Translations under genes and position numbers: made by a program
Assembly (NCBI RefSeq): GCF_033568475.1
Contig: NC_133123.1
Coordinates: forward strand, 127,878,930 to 127,942,929
Direction of reading: 5' to 3'
Length of the DNA stretch: 64,000 bases
DNA from: Henckelia pumila
Lineage: Eukaryota > Streptophyta > Magnoliopsida > Lamiales > Gesneriaceae
Notes under the pieces: model-generated
What the model saw: only the letters and a program-made list of their open reading frames with translations
Told to the model about the DNA's origin: nothing
Database searches by the model: none
Shown here: in pieces, positions 12,019 to 22,751 of the stretch
How positions within the stretch are numbered: position 1 is the first letter of the stretch
Layout of the letters: each line of letters starts with the position of its first letter

Positions 12019-14085
12019 TGTAACGCCCCAAATTTATCTTAATTCAGTTTAATTGAGATAATCAGAGTTTTCAGAGTTCAAGAACCGAATTGATTTTGAT
12101 CGGGGTCTTTTTTGCAAATTTCAGAATTTCAGGGACTAGAGTGCTAATTATGGAATTGTTAGATATTTATAAGCCCTTTTTGACTTTTCAACCCATTCCT
12201 TCTCCATTTTCTTCTTCTCTCTCTCGGCTCGCCTCTCTCCTCCATTGTTGAAGAAAAACGTGACTTCAAGCCTTGTGATTTCAGTTTTCGGTCGATCCGT
12301 CTGTTGGAATTTAATTCTGAAGGCAGATTAACGATCACGGCAGCGAGAGCTCTGTTATACCGTAAGTTTTGCTACGATCCACGAACTTTGATTTTGGTTG
12401 GGTTGTCAGAATTTGATAATTTTCGGGTATGATGTTCTTGAACTAGCATAGACCGTGTATTCGAAGTCGGTTTGGAAAAAGAACAAAGTTTGGATTTTAA
12501 ATGATTTTTGGGGCATAATTTCGAAAATGGGGTTTTGGATTTTAGTTTGAATTGGTTGTGTTTTGTTGGATTGGTAGTTAGGTTGAATTGTATTGTTGAT
12601 GATTATTGATTGGAGGTTGTTGGTTTGACCGTTTATAGCCGTTATGCCGTCGAAATCGAGTTTTGGATTATCGGTTGTTTTGTTTCGGTTTGATTTCCGG
12701 GTTTGTTTGAGTTAATAGATTGACATCGAATCCGTATGTTTCATATTTCAGAGTTGGGTTGAAGAATTTGGTTTGGAACAAACTGGAAGTTGAATCGATT
12801 CGAGAGTTGAAGACGGTATATTATTGAGCTTCTCCGTTTAGATTTGTTTTGATTTGGTTAAATATTGATTTAGCTCGTGTTATTTTCAGATTGGAATCCC
12901 CGAAGAACTTGAAAAGGACGACTTTGGAATGGAATAGGACGATTAACTCGAATCCGTAATAATTCGAGTGTCCTATGGAAAATCACATACTTGCATGCTA
13001 CTTGAATTATATGTTATTGTTTTACTTGAATCAGTTGAATGAGTTTTGATTTGCATTGCATTCATATTGAGCCAATTACCTTTGTTTTGCGGGCAAGAGA
13101 GGCCCAGAAGAGTTAGATGTTCTGTGGACTATAGTTGAGTGACATTGGTTAGCAGATTTCTACCAATTGTCGAGAAACACTCTCTATAGGTGCCCAGAGT
13201 CTAGAGGAGTAAAATATGCACCGTCCACCTCGATCGGGAGTGTCGGTGAGTTGGTGATATTTTATCCTCAGGATCCCAAATAAGAGAAGAGAACCTTTAC
13301 CTTTTGATTATCCATACTTGATAATCCCGGATTTTTAAAGTCATGCATATCATTTTAATTCCGCATTTGAATGGATTTCTTATGTATATCTTGAATTGAT
13401 ATATTATGTGGAAGTTGATGCATATTATGTTGTGATATGTTTATGTTAGATTGCATGTTAGTCTCTTTTACTAGGAATATTATTCTCACCGGATTATCCG
13501 GTTGTTGTCTTGTCTTTGTATGTGTGCTTGGAAACAGGTGGGGCAGGACCGAGTCAGAGATCGCATGGCTAGGTGGTCGAGTGATAGAGTGAGGCCTTGG
13601 TGTTCTAGAAGTCGAATTGTAATTCGAACTCGATTTATATTTTGGATTGTAAAATTAGATTGAAAGCATGTTCTATTAGTAGGATTAGATGTATAACTTT
13701 AGAACTATCTTGTGTTGTAAGATGCATGTTTTAGATTGGAGTTTTGATTGGTGTTTGAATGGTTGAAATCCTGCCCTGTTCTGATGTTTTTCTGGGCAGA
13801 GGGTGCGCTCGATCGCGCGAGTTCGTCGGATCGAGTGCGGCCATTAAATTGTTGAGGCAGCAACTTCGCAGAAATTGGTGCGCTCGATCCCACGAGTTCG
13901 TGCAATCGAGCGCAGCACTATTCACCAGCACCTAGCGCATTTTGGGTGCGCTTGATCCTACGAACTCGTAGGATCGAGCGCGGCACTATTCATCCGGAAA
14001 AAAAAAATTTGTTTCGTTTCCTCGGCTCTTTGTGTTCGATTGTAGTTTTTATTCAAGTTTAGAAGATTAGAAACGGGGTCTCACA
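12019..14085 (+). repeat. 3' LTR of the chromovirus-like element
   Basis: Nearly identical to 5638-7708. The purine-rich GATGGGGAGAAT immediately upstream is the polypurine tract used to prime plus-strand synthesis. GC palindromes recur at about 13805-13982. Confidence 0.93.
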
Positions 14086-14090
14086 GTTAG

Positions 14091-14503
14091 TTTATCATAA
14101 CTTGAAAGATTATGTTAATAAATTAGGGAATCTTTTCAAAAACATGAGTTGGTTGTTTGAATTGGTTATCATAGTCAAAAAGGGGAAGGTGAACTAAAAT
14201 CTCAACAATTTTCATCAACATTTGAATTTAATTTTTAGAAAAATTATTCTATATCTTTGATTGTTCTTGTCTTTAATTGATTATTTGCTGATAGTAATCG
14301 GATAGAAAAATTCTAAATTTTTGTTTATACTTTCTAGAGAAGCATAATTAAGTGGAAATTGTTTAATACAGTCTTTGTGGATGATACTTTTACTTATCCA
14401 CTATCTTAAAATTTGACTCATGCACTTGCGACAATCTCGAGCTTAGCGGTTTATTATTTATTTATTTCTTTAGTTGATTCACTATGCAAGAAAAGCTTGA
14501 TCA
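14091..14503 (+). repeat. 5' LTR of the Athila-like element, part 2
   Basis: Continues the interrupted LTR (TTTATCATAACTTGAAA) and matches 23832-24242. It ends TTGATCA directly before the primer site. Confidence 0.88.
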
Positions 14504-14509
14504 AGTTTT

Positions 14510-14527
14510 TGGCGTCGTTGTCGGGGA
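14510..14527 (+). promoter_or_regulatory. Primer-binding site, tRNA-Asp type
   Basis: TGGCGTCGTTGTCGGGGA matches the complement of plant tRNA-Asp (TGGCGCCGTTGCCGGGGA) except for two C-to-T changes. Athila elements commonly use this tRNA. Both mismatches fit cytosine deamination after insertion. Confidence 0.85.
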
Positions 14528-14625
14528 CTGTTAATTTCAAATTTACTGCTTAGAGATCTTCTTTAGTTTTGTTTAAAATTTTACATTACTAATCTATTTT
14601 TCGTTGCAGGTATATCTTCTGGTGC

Positions 14626-15891
14626 ATGCTACGATCATCACACTCAGAACTCGAACCTTTTGATCTTGAAATTGAGAGAACTTTTCGTAAGAGGAGAAGA
14701 CAACAAAGAGTTCTGATGGCTAAAAACGAACCACTGCGGGGAGACGGCGAGGACAACAATGGGCCACCTGCTACTAGATCTATGATGGACTGCGCTCAAC
14801 CATCCATCAATGTTTTTAGGCCTAGCGTCATTCGACCAGAAATTCGTGCTAATCAGTTCAAAATCAAGCCAGCTATTATCCAGATGATTCAGAATACAAT
14901 ACAATTCGGTGGATCCGCCTTAGCTGATCCGAATGCTCACATTGCAAATTTTCTAGAAATTGGTGATACCTTTAAGCATCAGAGAGTTTCTGACGATGCT
15001 GTTCGTTTACGTTTATTTCACTTTTCATTGGGAGATAAAGCTAAGGCATGGCTGAATTGTTTACCTGCAGGTTCCATCACTACATGATAGGACATGGCCA
15101 AAGCGTTTCTTACCAAGTATTTTCCTCCATCAAAGTCTATGAAATTGCAGACAGACATCACAACTTTCTCCCAGTCAGATCAGGAATCACTCTATGAAGC
15201 ATGGGAGTGCTACAAAGATTTATTGAGAAGATGCCCACATCATGAACTACCAGACTGGCTTGTGGTACAAACTTTCTATTATGGTTTATTATCTACTAAC
15301 CGTAATATGATAGATGCAGCAGCAGGTGGAAATATTTTTAGAAAATCACTAGAGGAAGGTTATGAATTATTAAAAGAGATGGCTTCTGGCAGTTATCATC
15401 CTCAGTCTGAGATGAATATGTCCAGAAAAACTGCAGGATTTCATCAAGTTGATGCAATCACTGCGATGTCTGCCAATTTGGAAGCTCTTACAAAGAATAT
15501 TGATGGTTTGATCATGGGAAATTCTGCTATGCATATTCAAGAGGTGTTCTGCAAAAAATGGGGAGGTGAGCATTTCACACAGGATTGTCAAGATGATAAC
15601 CCTTTTTATGTGCCAGATGGGATGCCAGTGAAATAGGTGGGGAGTTAGAATCGTCCAAGAAACAACCCATATTCAAATTCAAACAATCCGAGTTGGAGGC
15701 AGCATCCAAATTTTTTGTGGGGAGGTTAGAATAATCAGTATAGACTGCAAGGAAATCAAAATTATGGGAAGCAACTCCAAGAGGGGAAATCACCATTGGA
15801 GCAAATGATGACAAAGTTTATGTCTTCCACTGAGACCAGGATGCAAAACCAAGATGCATCGATAAAAAATTTGGAGAATAAAATAGGGTAG
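14626..15891 (+). pseudogene. Athila-like gag (broken)
   Basis: A single frame encodes a plant retrotransposon Gag. Near residues 70-150 it reads QFGGSALADPNAHI, FLEIGDTFK and FHFSLGDKAKAWL. After two adjacent stops at about 15085-15090 (where the family has Trp plus one more residue) it continues in the same frame with FLTKYFPPSK, DQESLYEAWECYKDLLRRCP and TFYYGL. The zinc knuckle near 15550 reads CKKWGGEHFTQDC, with Trp in place of the second Cys, so metal binding should be impaired. Further in-frame stops at 15634 and beyond, mostly explained by CAG-to-TAG, precede a coiled linker. This gag would form the packaging shell of the Athila-like element but cannot do so now. Confidence 0.85.
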
Positions 15892-16697
15892 TTGGAAAAA
15901 GCAATGCCCAGCAGAGAGCCTAGAACATTACCAAGCGATACCGAGAAAAACCCAAAAGAGCAAGTCAAGGCAGTGGAATTGAGGAGTGGAAAGAAGCTAA
16001 ATGCCAAGATGACTGAGCAGAATGAGAATCAGAAAGAAGGTGATCAAGAGGCTTCAACATTTAAGATTTCTAACTCTACACAAACACCCACAGCACAGCC
16101 TAATATTGTCATCCCACCCCCGTTTCCTGCATCACTTAAGAAAGCTAAGATTGATGCACAATTTGCAAAATTTCTTGAGGTGTTTAAAAAACTGCATATA
16201 AATATTCCTTTTGTTGATGCTTTGTTGCAAATGCCTAGCTATGCAAAACTTTTGAAGAAAATCTTATCCAACAAGAGGAAAATAGAGGCGCATGCAATGG
16301 TGAACTTAACTGAGAATTGTTCTACATTAGTGCAAAACAAAATCCTTCCTAAATTGAAAGATTCAGGGAGTTTTTCTAATCCTTGCGTGATTGGGAATAT
16401 CTCTTTTCATAACACTCTTTGTGATTTAGGTGCGAGCATTAACTTGATGCCATTTTCTTTTTTTAGGAAACTTGGGATGGGAGAGCCACAACCTACAAGA
16501 ATGTCTTTGCAGCTTGCAGACAGATCCATAAAATATCCATGAGGGGTAATATAAGATGTGTTAGTCAAAGTTGACAAATTCATATTTCCAGTCGACTTTG
16601 TGGTACTTGATATGGAAAAGGACGTGGAGATGCCATTAATTTTGGGTCGACCCTTCTTGGCAACCAGGAAAGCAATATTGATGTCCAAAAAGGGAAG
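15892..16697 (+). pseudogene. Athila-like protease region (broken)
   Basis: Continues the gag-pol frame. A lysine-rich linker with KNPKEQVKAVELRSGKKL is typical of Athila. It is followed by the aspartic protease, recognisable as CDLGASINLMP near 16420-16450, where Athila-type proteases have D-L-G-A, and ILGRPFLAT near 16635-16665. Stops at about 16540 and 16552 lie between these motifs. A single-base frameshift near 16672-16690 moves the downstream pol into the third frame. The enzyme would cut the Gag-Pol polyprotein in virus-like particles but is inactive here. Confidence 0.82.
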
Positions 16698-18590
16698 TTG
16701 TCATTAAGAGTAGGAGAAGAGGAGATCACCTTTGATGTCTTTGATGCAATCAAACATTCACTTCATGATCATGATTTTTATAGAATAGATTCATTGGATT
16801 CACTTTTGTATAATTTTGTGCATGGAGAGTTGAAGGATCCAGTTGAGGCCGCACTCACCAGTAGAGGAAGCGATGATGCCGTGGATAAAGAGATAGCAAA
16901 TATCATAGCATATCTCAATGAAAATCCTCCATTAAAGAAGCCACTGAGACTCCGACTAGAAGATCTTGGAGATAGGAAGGATCTATCTCCTCAAAATCCC
17001 AGTCTTGAAACAACACCAACTCTTGAACTAAAACCCCTACCTTTGCATTTGAAATATGTTTATTTGGGAACAAATAATAATTTACCTGTTATTATTTCAT
17101 CTTTGTTGACAGATGCAATGGAGGAAAAACTAGTGGAAGTCCTTAGAGAACACAAAGAGGCATTTTCTTGGAAGGTGGCGAACATCAAGGGAATCAATCT
17201 ATCAGTTTGCATGCACAAAATTCTGATGGAAGAAAAGTATACACCGTTGGTTCAACCTCAAAGGAGAATTAACCCAAAGATGCAAGAGGTAGTGAAAGCT
17301 GAGACCATTAAACTTCTGGATGCAGGTATTATTTATCCTATCTCTGACACTGCATGGGTAAGTCCAATTCAATGTGTTCCTAAGAAAGGTGGTATAACTG
17401 TAGTGACAAATGAAAAAAATGAATTTATACCCACAAGAACTGTGATGGATTGGCGCGTGTGCATTGATTATAGTAAATTGAATGATGTCACCCGTAAAGA
17501 CCATTTTCCCCTCCTCTTTATAGATCAAATGCTTGAGAGGTTAGCGGGTCATGAGTTTTATTGTTTTTTAGATGGCTATTCAGGATATAATCAGATCATG
17601 ATTGCACTTGAGGACCAAGATAAAACCACTTTCACTTGTCATTATGGAACTTTTGCTTATAGACGAATGCCATTTGGATTGTGTAATGCACCGGCCACTT
17701 TTCAAAGATGCATGAACGCAATTTTTCATGACATAATTGAGGATTTTCTAGAGATTTTCATGGATGATTTTTCTATATTTGGATCTTATTTTGATATCTG
17801 TCTGGAAAATTTGCATATGGTTTTGTTGCGCTGTGAGGAAACTAACTTAGTGTTGAATTGGGAAAAGTGTCACTTTATGGTGCAGGAAGGGATTGTGCTT
17901 GGGCACAAGGTTTTTGAACAAGGCTTGGAAGTGGATAAAGCGAAAGTTGAAGTTATTAAGAACTTGCCACCGCCGACATCTGTCAAGGGAGTTAGAAGTT
18001 TCTTAGGCCATGCCGGGTTCTACCGGCGATTTATTAAGGATTTTCAAAAATTTCTAAGCCTTTATATTCCTTGTTAATGAAAGATGCACAATTTGATTTT
18101 AACTATGATTGTATGCAGGCATTTTAGGCACTGAAAGAGCGACTGGTGACAGCTCCGATTTTGGTAGCTCCTGATTGGAATCTCCTTTTTGAGATAATGT
18201 GCGACGCAAGTGACACAGCAGTAGGTGCTGTTTTGGGTCAAAGGAAAAACAAGGTATTTCACACTGTCTACTATGCAAGTATAACTTTAGATGAGACTCA
18301 ACTGAATTATGCAACCACAGAAAAGGAATTTCTTGCTATAGTATTTGCATTTGATAAGTTTCACTCGTACCTTGTTTTATCTAAAGTCATTGTGTACACC
18401 GATCACTCAGCATTGAAATATCTCTTGGCTAAAAAAGATGCAAAACCACGCTTAATTAGGTGGATTCTTTTACTTCAAGAATTTGACTTAGAAATAAGAG
18501 ATAAAAAAAGGTGTAGAGAATGTTGTAGCTGATCACTTGTCGAGACTTGAAAATTTGGGTGAGGAAAAGAAAAATGAAGAGGGTGAAATA
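16698..18590 (+). pseudogene. Athila-like reverse transcriptase and RNase H (broken)
   Basis: A 459-codon open stretch (16698-18077) covers most of RT. Visible in order: linker, AWVSPIQCVPKKGG, WRVCIDYSKLNDVTRKDHFP, LDGYSGYNQI, MPFGLCNAPATFQRCM, and the catalytic FMDDFSIFG at about 17757-17783 with both Asp present. The C-terminal SFLGHAGFYRRFIKDF is followed by a one-base loss in an A-run near 18045. RNase H follows in another frame (18146-18532) with [23 protein letters not shown] and TDHSALKYL, after an in-frame TAG near 18127. A second A-run indel near 18511 breaks the DHLSRL end. RT copies the element RNA into DNA and RNase H removes the RNA strand. The catalytic residues survive but the polyprotein is broken. 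Confidence 0.92.
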
Positions 18591-18591
18591 G

Positions 18592-19923
18592 GTGATTGGT
18601 TTCTTGATGAACAGTTATTCACACTCAAAAATTGCCCATGGTTTTGCAAATTTCGCTAATTATCTTGTCACAGGCACACTTCCACCAAATTTATCTTTTC
18701 ACCAACGCAAAAAATTCTTGTCGGACGTGAAATATTATCTTTGGGAGGAACCATTTTTGTTTAATATTTGTGCAGATTCCATGATAAGGAGATGCGTACA
18801 AGAAGAAGAGATGCAGCCGATCATGAGTCATTGTCATGATCGTGAGGTAGGTGGTCACTTTGGACCAATGAAAACAGCGGCAAAGGTACTATCATGTGGT
18901 TTTTATTGGTCTACCATTTTTAGGGATACTCGTGCATATGTTGTTTCTTGTGATTGATGTCAGGGCACATGTAACATCTCTAACTGGAATGAAATTCCCT
19001 TAAATAATATCATAGAGTGTGAAGTGTTTGATGTATGGGGGATTGATTTCATGGGACCATTTCCCACTTTCATGAAAAAATATATTTTGGTTGCGGTTGA
19101 TTATGTCTCAAAATGGATTGAGGCAAAGGCTTGTGCAACTAATGATGCTCATGTGGTATTGAAATTTCTGAAGAAAAATATTTTTAACCGATTCGGCACA
19201 CCACGAGCAATCATTAGTGATGGGGGTTCACATTTTTGCAACAAATTATTTGAAAAACATTTAGCTAAATATGGTGTCACGCACAAGATCTCCACCCCAT
19301 ATCATCCCCAAACTAGCGGGCAAGTGGAAGTTTCAAATCATGAGATAAAACAAATTTTGGAAAATACACTTAATACAAGCAGGAAAGATTGGTCGGTAAG
19401 GTTAGATGATGCTTTGTGGGCATATCGCATTGCCTTTAAGACACTGATAGGCACTACGCCTTATAGGTTAATTTTTGGTAAATCATGCCATCTTTCTGTC
19501 AAGTTAGAGCATAAAGCTTATTGAGCAATCAAATCTCTAAACTTTGATTATTTGGCTGTAGGTGGAAAAAGGTTGCTACAATTGGACCAACTAGAAGAAT
19601 TTTGGGAGCAAGCTTATGATCTGACATTATCATACAAGGAGCAAACAAAGAGAATCCACGACAAGCGGATCAAGAAAAGGGAGTTCAGAGAGGGTGACAC
19701 AGTGTTGCTTTTAACTTCGAGGCTGAAATTATTTCCGTGCAAACTCAAATCGTGATGGTCAGGCCCGTTCGTCATTGATAAATTCTACCCATCGGGCGCC
19801 GTGGTAGTGAAGGATTCTCAAGCTGCACAATTCACAGTCAATGCACAGCGCCTCAAGCACTACATGGGTGAAAACTTTGACGCAAAAATTGGAACTGATG
19901 TGTTCCTATCAGAAAAAGCTTAA
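18592..19923 (+). pseudogene. Athila-like integrase (broken)
   Basis: The frame from 18592 contains the His/Cys zinc region (HCHDREVGGHFG then VVSCD before a TGA at 18955-18957). The catalytic core follows from 19024: [10 protein letters not shown] with the first Asp, [11 protein letters not shown] with the second, and [16 protein letters not shown] with the Glu, so the D,D(35)E triad is intact. Two more TGA stops, at 19522-19524 and 19753-19755, interrupt the C-terminal part (GPFVIDKFYPSGAV and beyond). All three stops can be explained by one transition from Arg CGA or Trp TGG. Integrase inserts the cDNA into the genome. The frame ends near 19923. Confidence 0.9.
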
Positions 19924-20085
19924 ATCAGAGGCTATCAAAGTTTTGCTCTAGACTATAAATTGAGAACTACTTCTCTATCCCTTGCTTTACTTAGTTACCT
20001 TTAATTTTTCATTAGTATTTTGATTATTCAAGTTAATTTGTTTTTTTTATTTACTCTAAAAAAATAATGAATTTTATGCGCAAGG

Positions 20086-20195
20086 TTCCGCCTAGGCGGT
20101 GAGAAATTTCCGCCTGGGCGAGAAATTCTCTGTTTTGACTGATTTTCGTGCGCATACATCCCGCATAGGCGGAAATTTTCTACCGCCTAGGCATG
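20086..20195. repeat. Internal cluster of CCGCCTAGGCGG-type palindromes
   Basis: CCGCCTAGGCGG at about 20088, CCGCCTGGGCG at about 20111, CCCGCATAGGCGG at about 20159 and ACCGCCTAGGC at about 20182. These are the same modules as in this element's LTRs, here between integrase and the env-like frame. Confidence 0.85.
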
Positions 20196-20420
20196 ATGGA
20201 TCGGGGTTTAAATCCCAGATTCCTTCTTCTTTCTTATTTCATGCATCTCTCTAAATCTCTCGCCCCTTTCTCGAACCCTAACAGTATCCACACCACAAAT
20301 CCACTCTTCACTCTCGAATTCCTTCAATTTGCAGATCTATCACATTAAGGGAGCACCAAGCTTTGAAATTTAAGGACAAATTCGGCCAACAGTAGGAGAT
20401 TCAATCCATCCAATCCGAAA

Positions 20421-21525
20421 ATGTCTCCAAAGCGCAGCAGGGTGTTGGGGTCATCTTCATCGAGTTTTTCTATTTTATCGGGTAAATTCGTCTCTCAAGA
20501 AGAAAAGCAGAGATTTGAACATTCAAAATTAGACCGCACTTGTTGGCCTGAGCGTGGATTTCACATTAATAAAAGGAAAAGTTTTTTTTTTGTGAGGATT
20601 ATTGAGGAAAGGGGTTGGCAAAAATTTTGTGCCCAACCAAAGGCCGGTATTGTTCCGTTAGTAAAAGAGTTAATGCAAATGCTAAAGAGGGTAACGAGAG
20701 AAAGTATTCGTTCGAGGAAAATGGGTGCCTTATGGTGAAAATGTGATAAACGAGTTGTTTGTTTTAGCCGAGGTGGATACTATGACGTATGATGCATTGT
20801 ATGCAGAGCCGGATTGCCATATGATTTTGAATGAATTGTGTCATGACGGGGCGGTATGGAGCGATCCTCTGAAATTTCTGCTATTTCAGAAGAAATATCT
20901 CAAAGTCGTACCCGCTTTGTGGTATGCATTCCTGGTGTGTAGATTGATGTCGGTCTCCCATGTTAGCGAGGTTAAAAAGGACAGGGCCGTTCTTTTATTT
21001 GAGATCATGAAGGGTATGACGATCAACGTTGGACATATCATTTCATCTCATATATTGCAGTGCGCCCATAGCCCGAATACTAAGCTATTTTTCCCGACCA
21101 TTATCACCGAGTTGTGTGCATTGGCTGGGGTGCCGACAGGGGCGGACGATGAATGGATCCAACCTCAACAACCCATTGATGAAAATTTTTTAGCGGGAAA
21201 TAAAGATACAAGAGCCCAGATTCCCCCAGGAGGGAGTTCGAGTGCAGCTCCACCGCCTCAAGCGAAACGTCGATCTCTGACTGCTAAGGTCGATGACTTA
21301 TATTCGTGGGCCGAACATCAAAACTAGTATCAAATGCTGAATGCCCAATACATGACATCTGTGGATTAATTGATGAGGGCATTGCTGATCACTTGGGCAT
21401 GGACTCTTCTTTATATCCGAGGCCACCACCGTACCCGCCAGCATTTCAGTTCCCATACTCAATGGGACCACCCCAAGCTGATGATGAAGGAGTTGTGCCA
21501 CCGGAGCATGAAGAGGAGGAGGATT
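20421..21525 (+). pseudogene. Env-like third reading frame of the Athila-like element (broken)
   Basis: Downstream of integrase, Athila elements carry an additional frame, often called env-like and related to the domain annotated as putative plant transposon protein. The frame starts MSPKRSRVLG with a Ser-rich N-terminus and contains RGWQKFCAQPKAGIVPLVKE near residues 70-90. Near 20690-20725 at least one frameshift moves the reading to the frame of YGENVINELF, which continues through a helical region to RSLTAKVDDLYSW and stops at about 21325. A further acidic Pro-rich tail appears in another frame to 21525. Its function is unknown: the retrovirus-like envelope idea rests on position, and I see no convincing signal peptide or membrane segment in the best frame. 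Confidence 0.65.
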
Positions 21526-21879
21526 GATGGCACCAGGAGTTTTCTTTTTACTTTTCAGTTTTTTTTGTTTTTGTTTTATTTGAGTTTCGGTGTTTCTTTG
21601 TTGCTTTTTTGTATTTAGTTTAGTTGTTTTAATTATGTTGCAGTGGGGACACTGCAATGTTTTAGTATGGAGGACTTTGTTAGTTTATTTAGTTGTTTTA
21701 GGTTTGTTTTTTCGCCTTCCTGCTTTGTTCTTTCAAATTGTGAATTTTTTTTTTGAAAAAGTGAAAATAAGAGGAGCCAGTGATGATGTTGGGTTGATGC
21801 GAACATGTTTTAAACTGTTGGTACTTTTTATGCTAAGCACCCCTGAAAATTTCAAAACATGAGAAACCGTAAGTTGAGT

Positions 21880-22743
21880 AGTGAATAATTTTAAGCACAC
21901 ATGTTAAACCAATGAAATGTAGCGATGTATTGGATGATGTTTGTGTCTGTTGGATCATTGCACGTCAATAGGTGTTTGTGGAACTTGATAGCGTTTTTTA
22001 ATCCCAATAATTTTTACAACATTGAATGCACGATCTTGGCGCAACTGTTAAAAGTTTTATGAAAATTTTTGTGAAAATCAAATTAACTCCATCCGGGTTA
22101 TGAGCAAGAGATTGAAATCCTAATCACTTGTTCTTGACTAAGTTTGCGGATTAAAATGGGATAAAGATTAAAAAATTTTAAAATAAAATAAATGACAATT
22201 CCATCCGGGCCTAGAAAGGGATTGAAATCCTAATCACCGATCCATGGCTAAGTTTGCGGGTTCAATGAGATTGTAGCTCCATCCGAGCTATAGACGATAG
22301 GATTGAAATTCGAATCCTCTCTTATTTATATCAGTATGCGGGTAATTATTAGGGTTTTAAAAAAAAATCGGGTGGAAAATCCGGAGGTGCGTAATTTATC
22401 TCAAGAAAGTCGTGTTTTTGTTTGGAGATTGTTGGGAGGAAGGAATGCGTTGATGGTAATACTTACACTGATTTGTCATTGGTCGTTAAGCACTCGTAGA
22501 ACTAATTCTTTTAAAGTTGCATGTAACTGGAATAACATGACACACACACGTTCACTTACTCTTCGAAGGTGTATTGTGGAAAAATTTGAAGGCAGTGCTT
22601 TATTGCAATTCATTTGAAAGAAAAGATGAAAGTTCGTTATTGATTCTCTGAGGCTTTTTGAAAAAATATATGTTGTTCAGAAATGGTGATCTTATTTTGA
22701 GGCCATAACCTATTTTACTCGAGTACGAGTAAAAGGTTAGTAT
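21880..22743 (+). other. 3' UTR of the Athila-like element
   Basis: Non-coding DNA between the env-like frame and the polypurine tract. It includes the CTCCATCCGG repeats and a TGAGAAACCGTAAGTTGAG segment that recurs, reverse-oriented, in the gag-only element near 27780-27815. Confidence 0.7.
22086..22342 (+). repeat. Three degenerate repeats in the Athila-like 3' UTR
   Basis: Each unit reads roughly CTCCATCCGGGCTA, then a GATTGAAATCC-like word, then GGCTAAGTTTGCGG. Unit starts lie at about 22087, 22199 and 22277. The same three-unit array occurs inverted at 27330-27580 in the neighbouring gag-only element. Confidence 0.8.
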
Positions 22744-22751
22744 GGGGGGGT
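22744..22751 (+). promoter_or_regulatory. Polypurine tract of the Athila-like element
   Basis: A run of seven G (TATGGGGGGGT) immediately precedes the 3' LTR and would prime plus-strand synthesis. Confidence 0.8.

Larger units (their letters stand above)
5638..14085 (+). mobile_element. Chromovirus-like (probably Tekay/Del) LTR retrotransposon with decayed pol
   Basis: The two LTRs are 2071 and 2067 bp and run TGTAACGCCCC to GGGGTCTCACA. Perfect 5-bp target duplications GTTAG lie at 5633-5637 and 14086-14090. The primer site TGGTATCAGAGC matches initiator-Met tRNA. The internal 4.3 kb keeps a gag remnant with two zinc knuckles and only traces of pol. The LTRs differ at roughly one or two bases per hundred in the stretches I compared, so the insertion is fairly young although its coding capacity is gone. 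It lies inside the 5' LTR of the Athila-like element. Confidence 0.93.
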
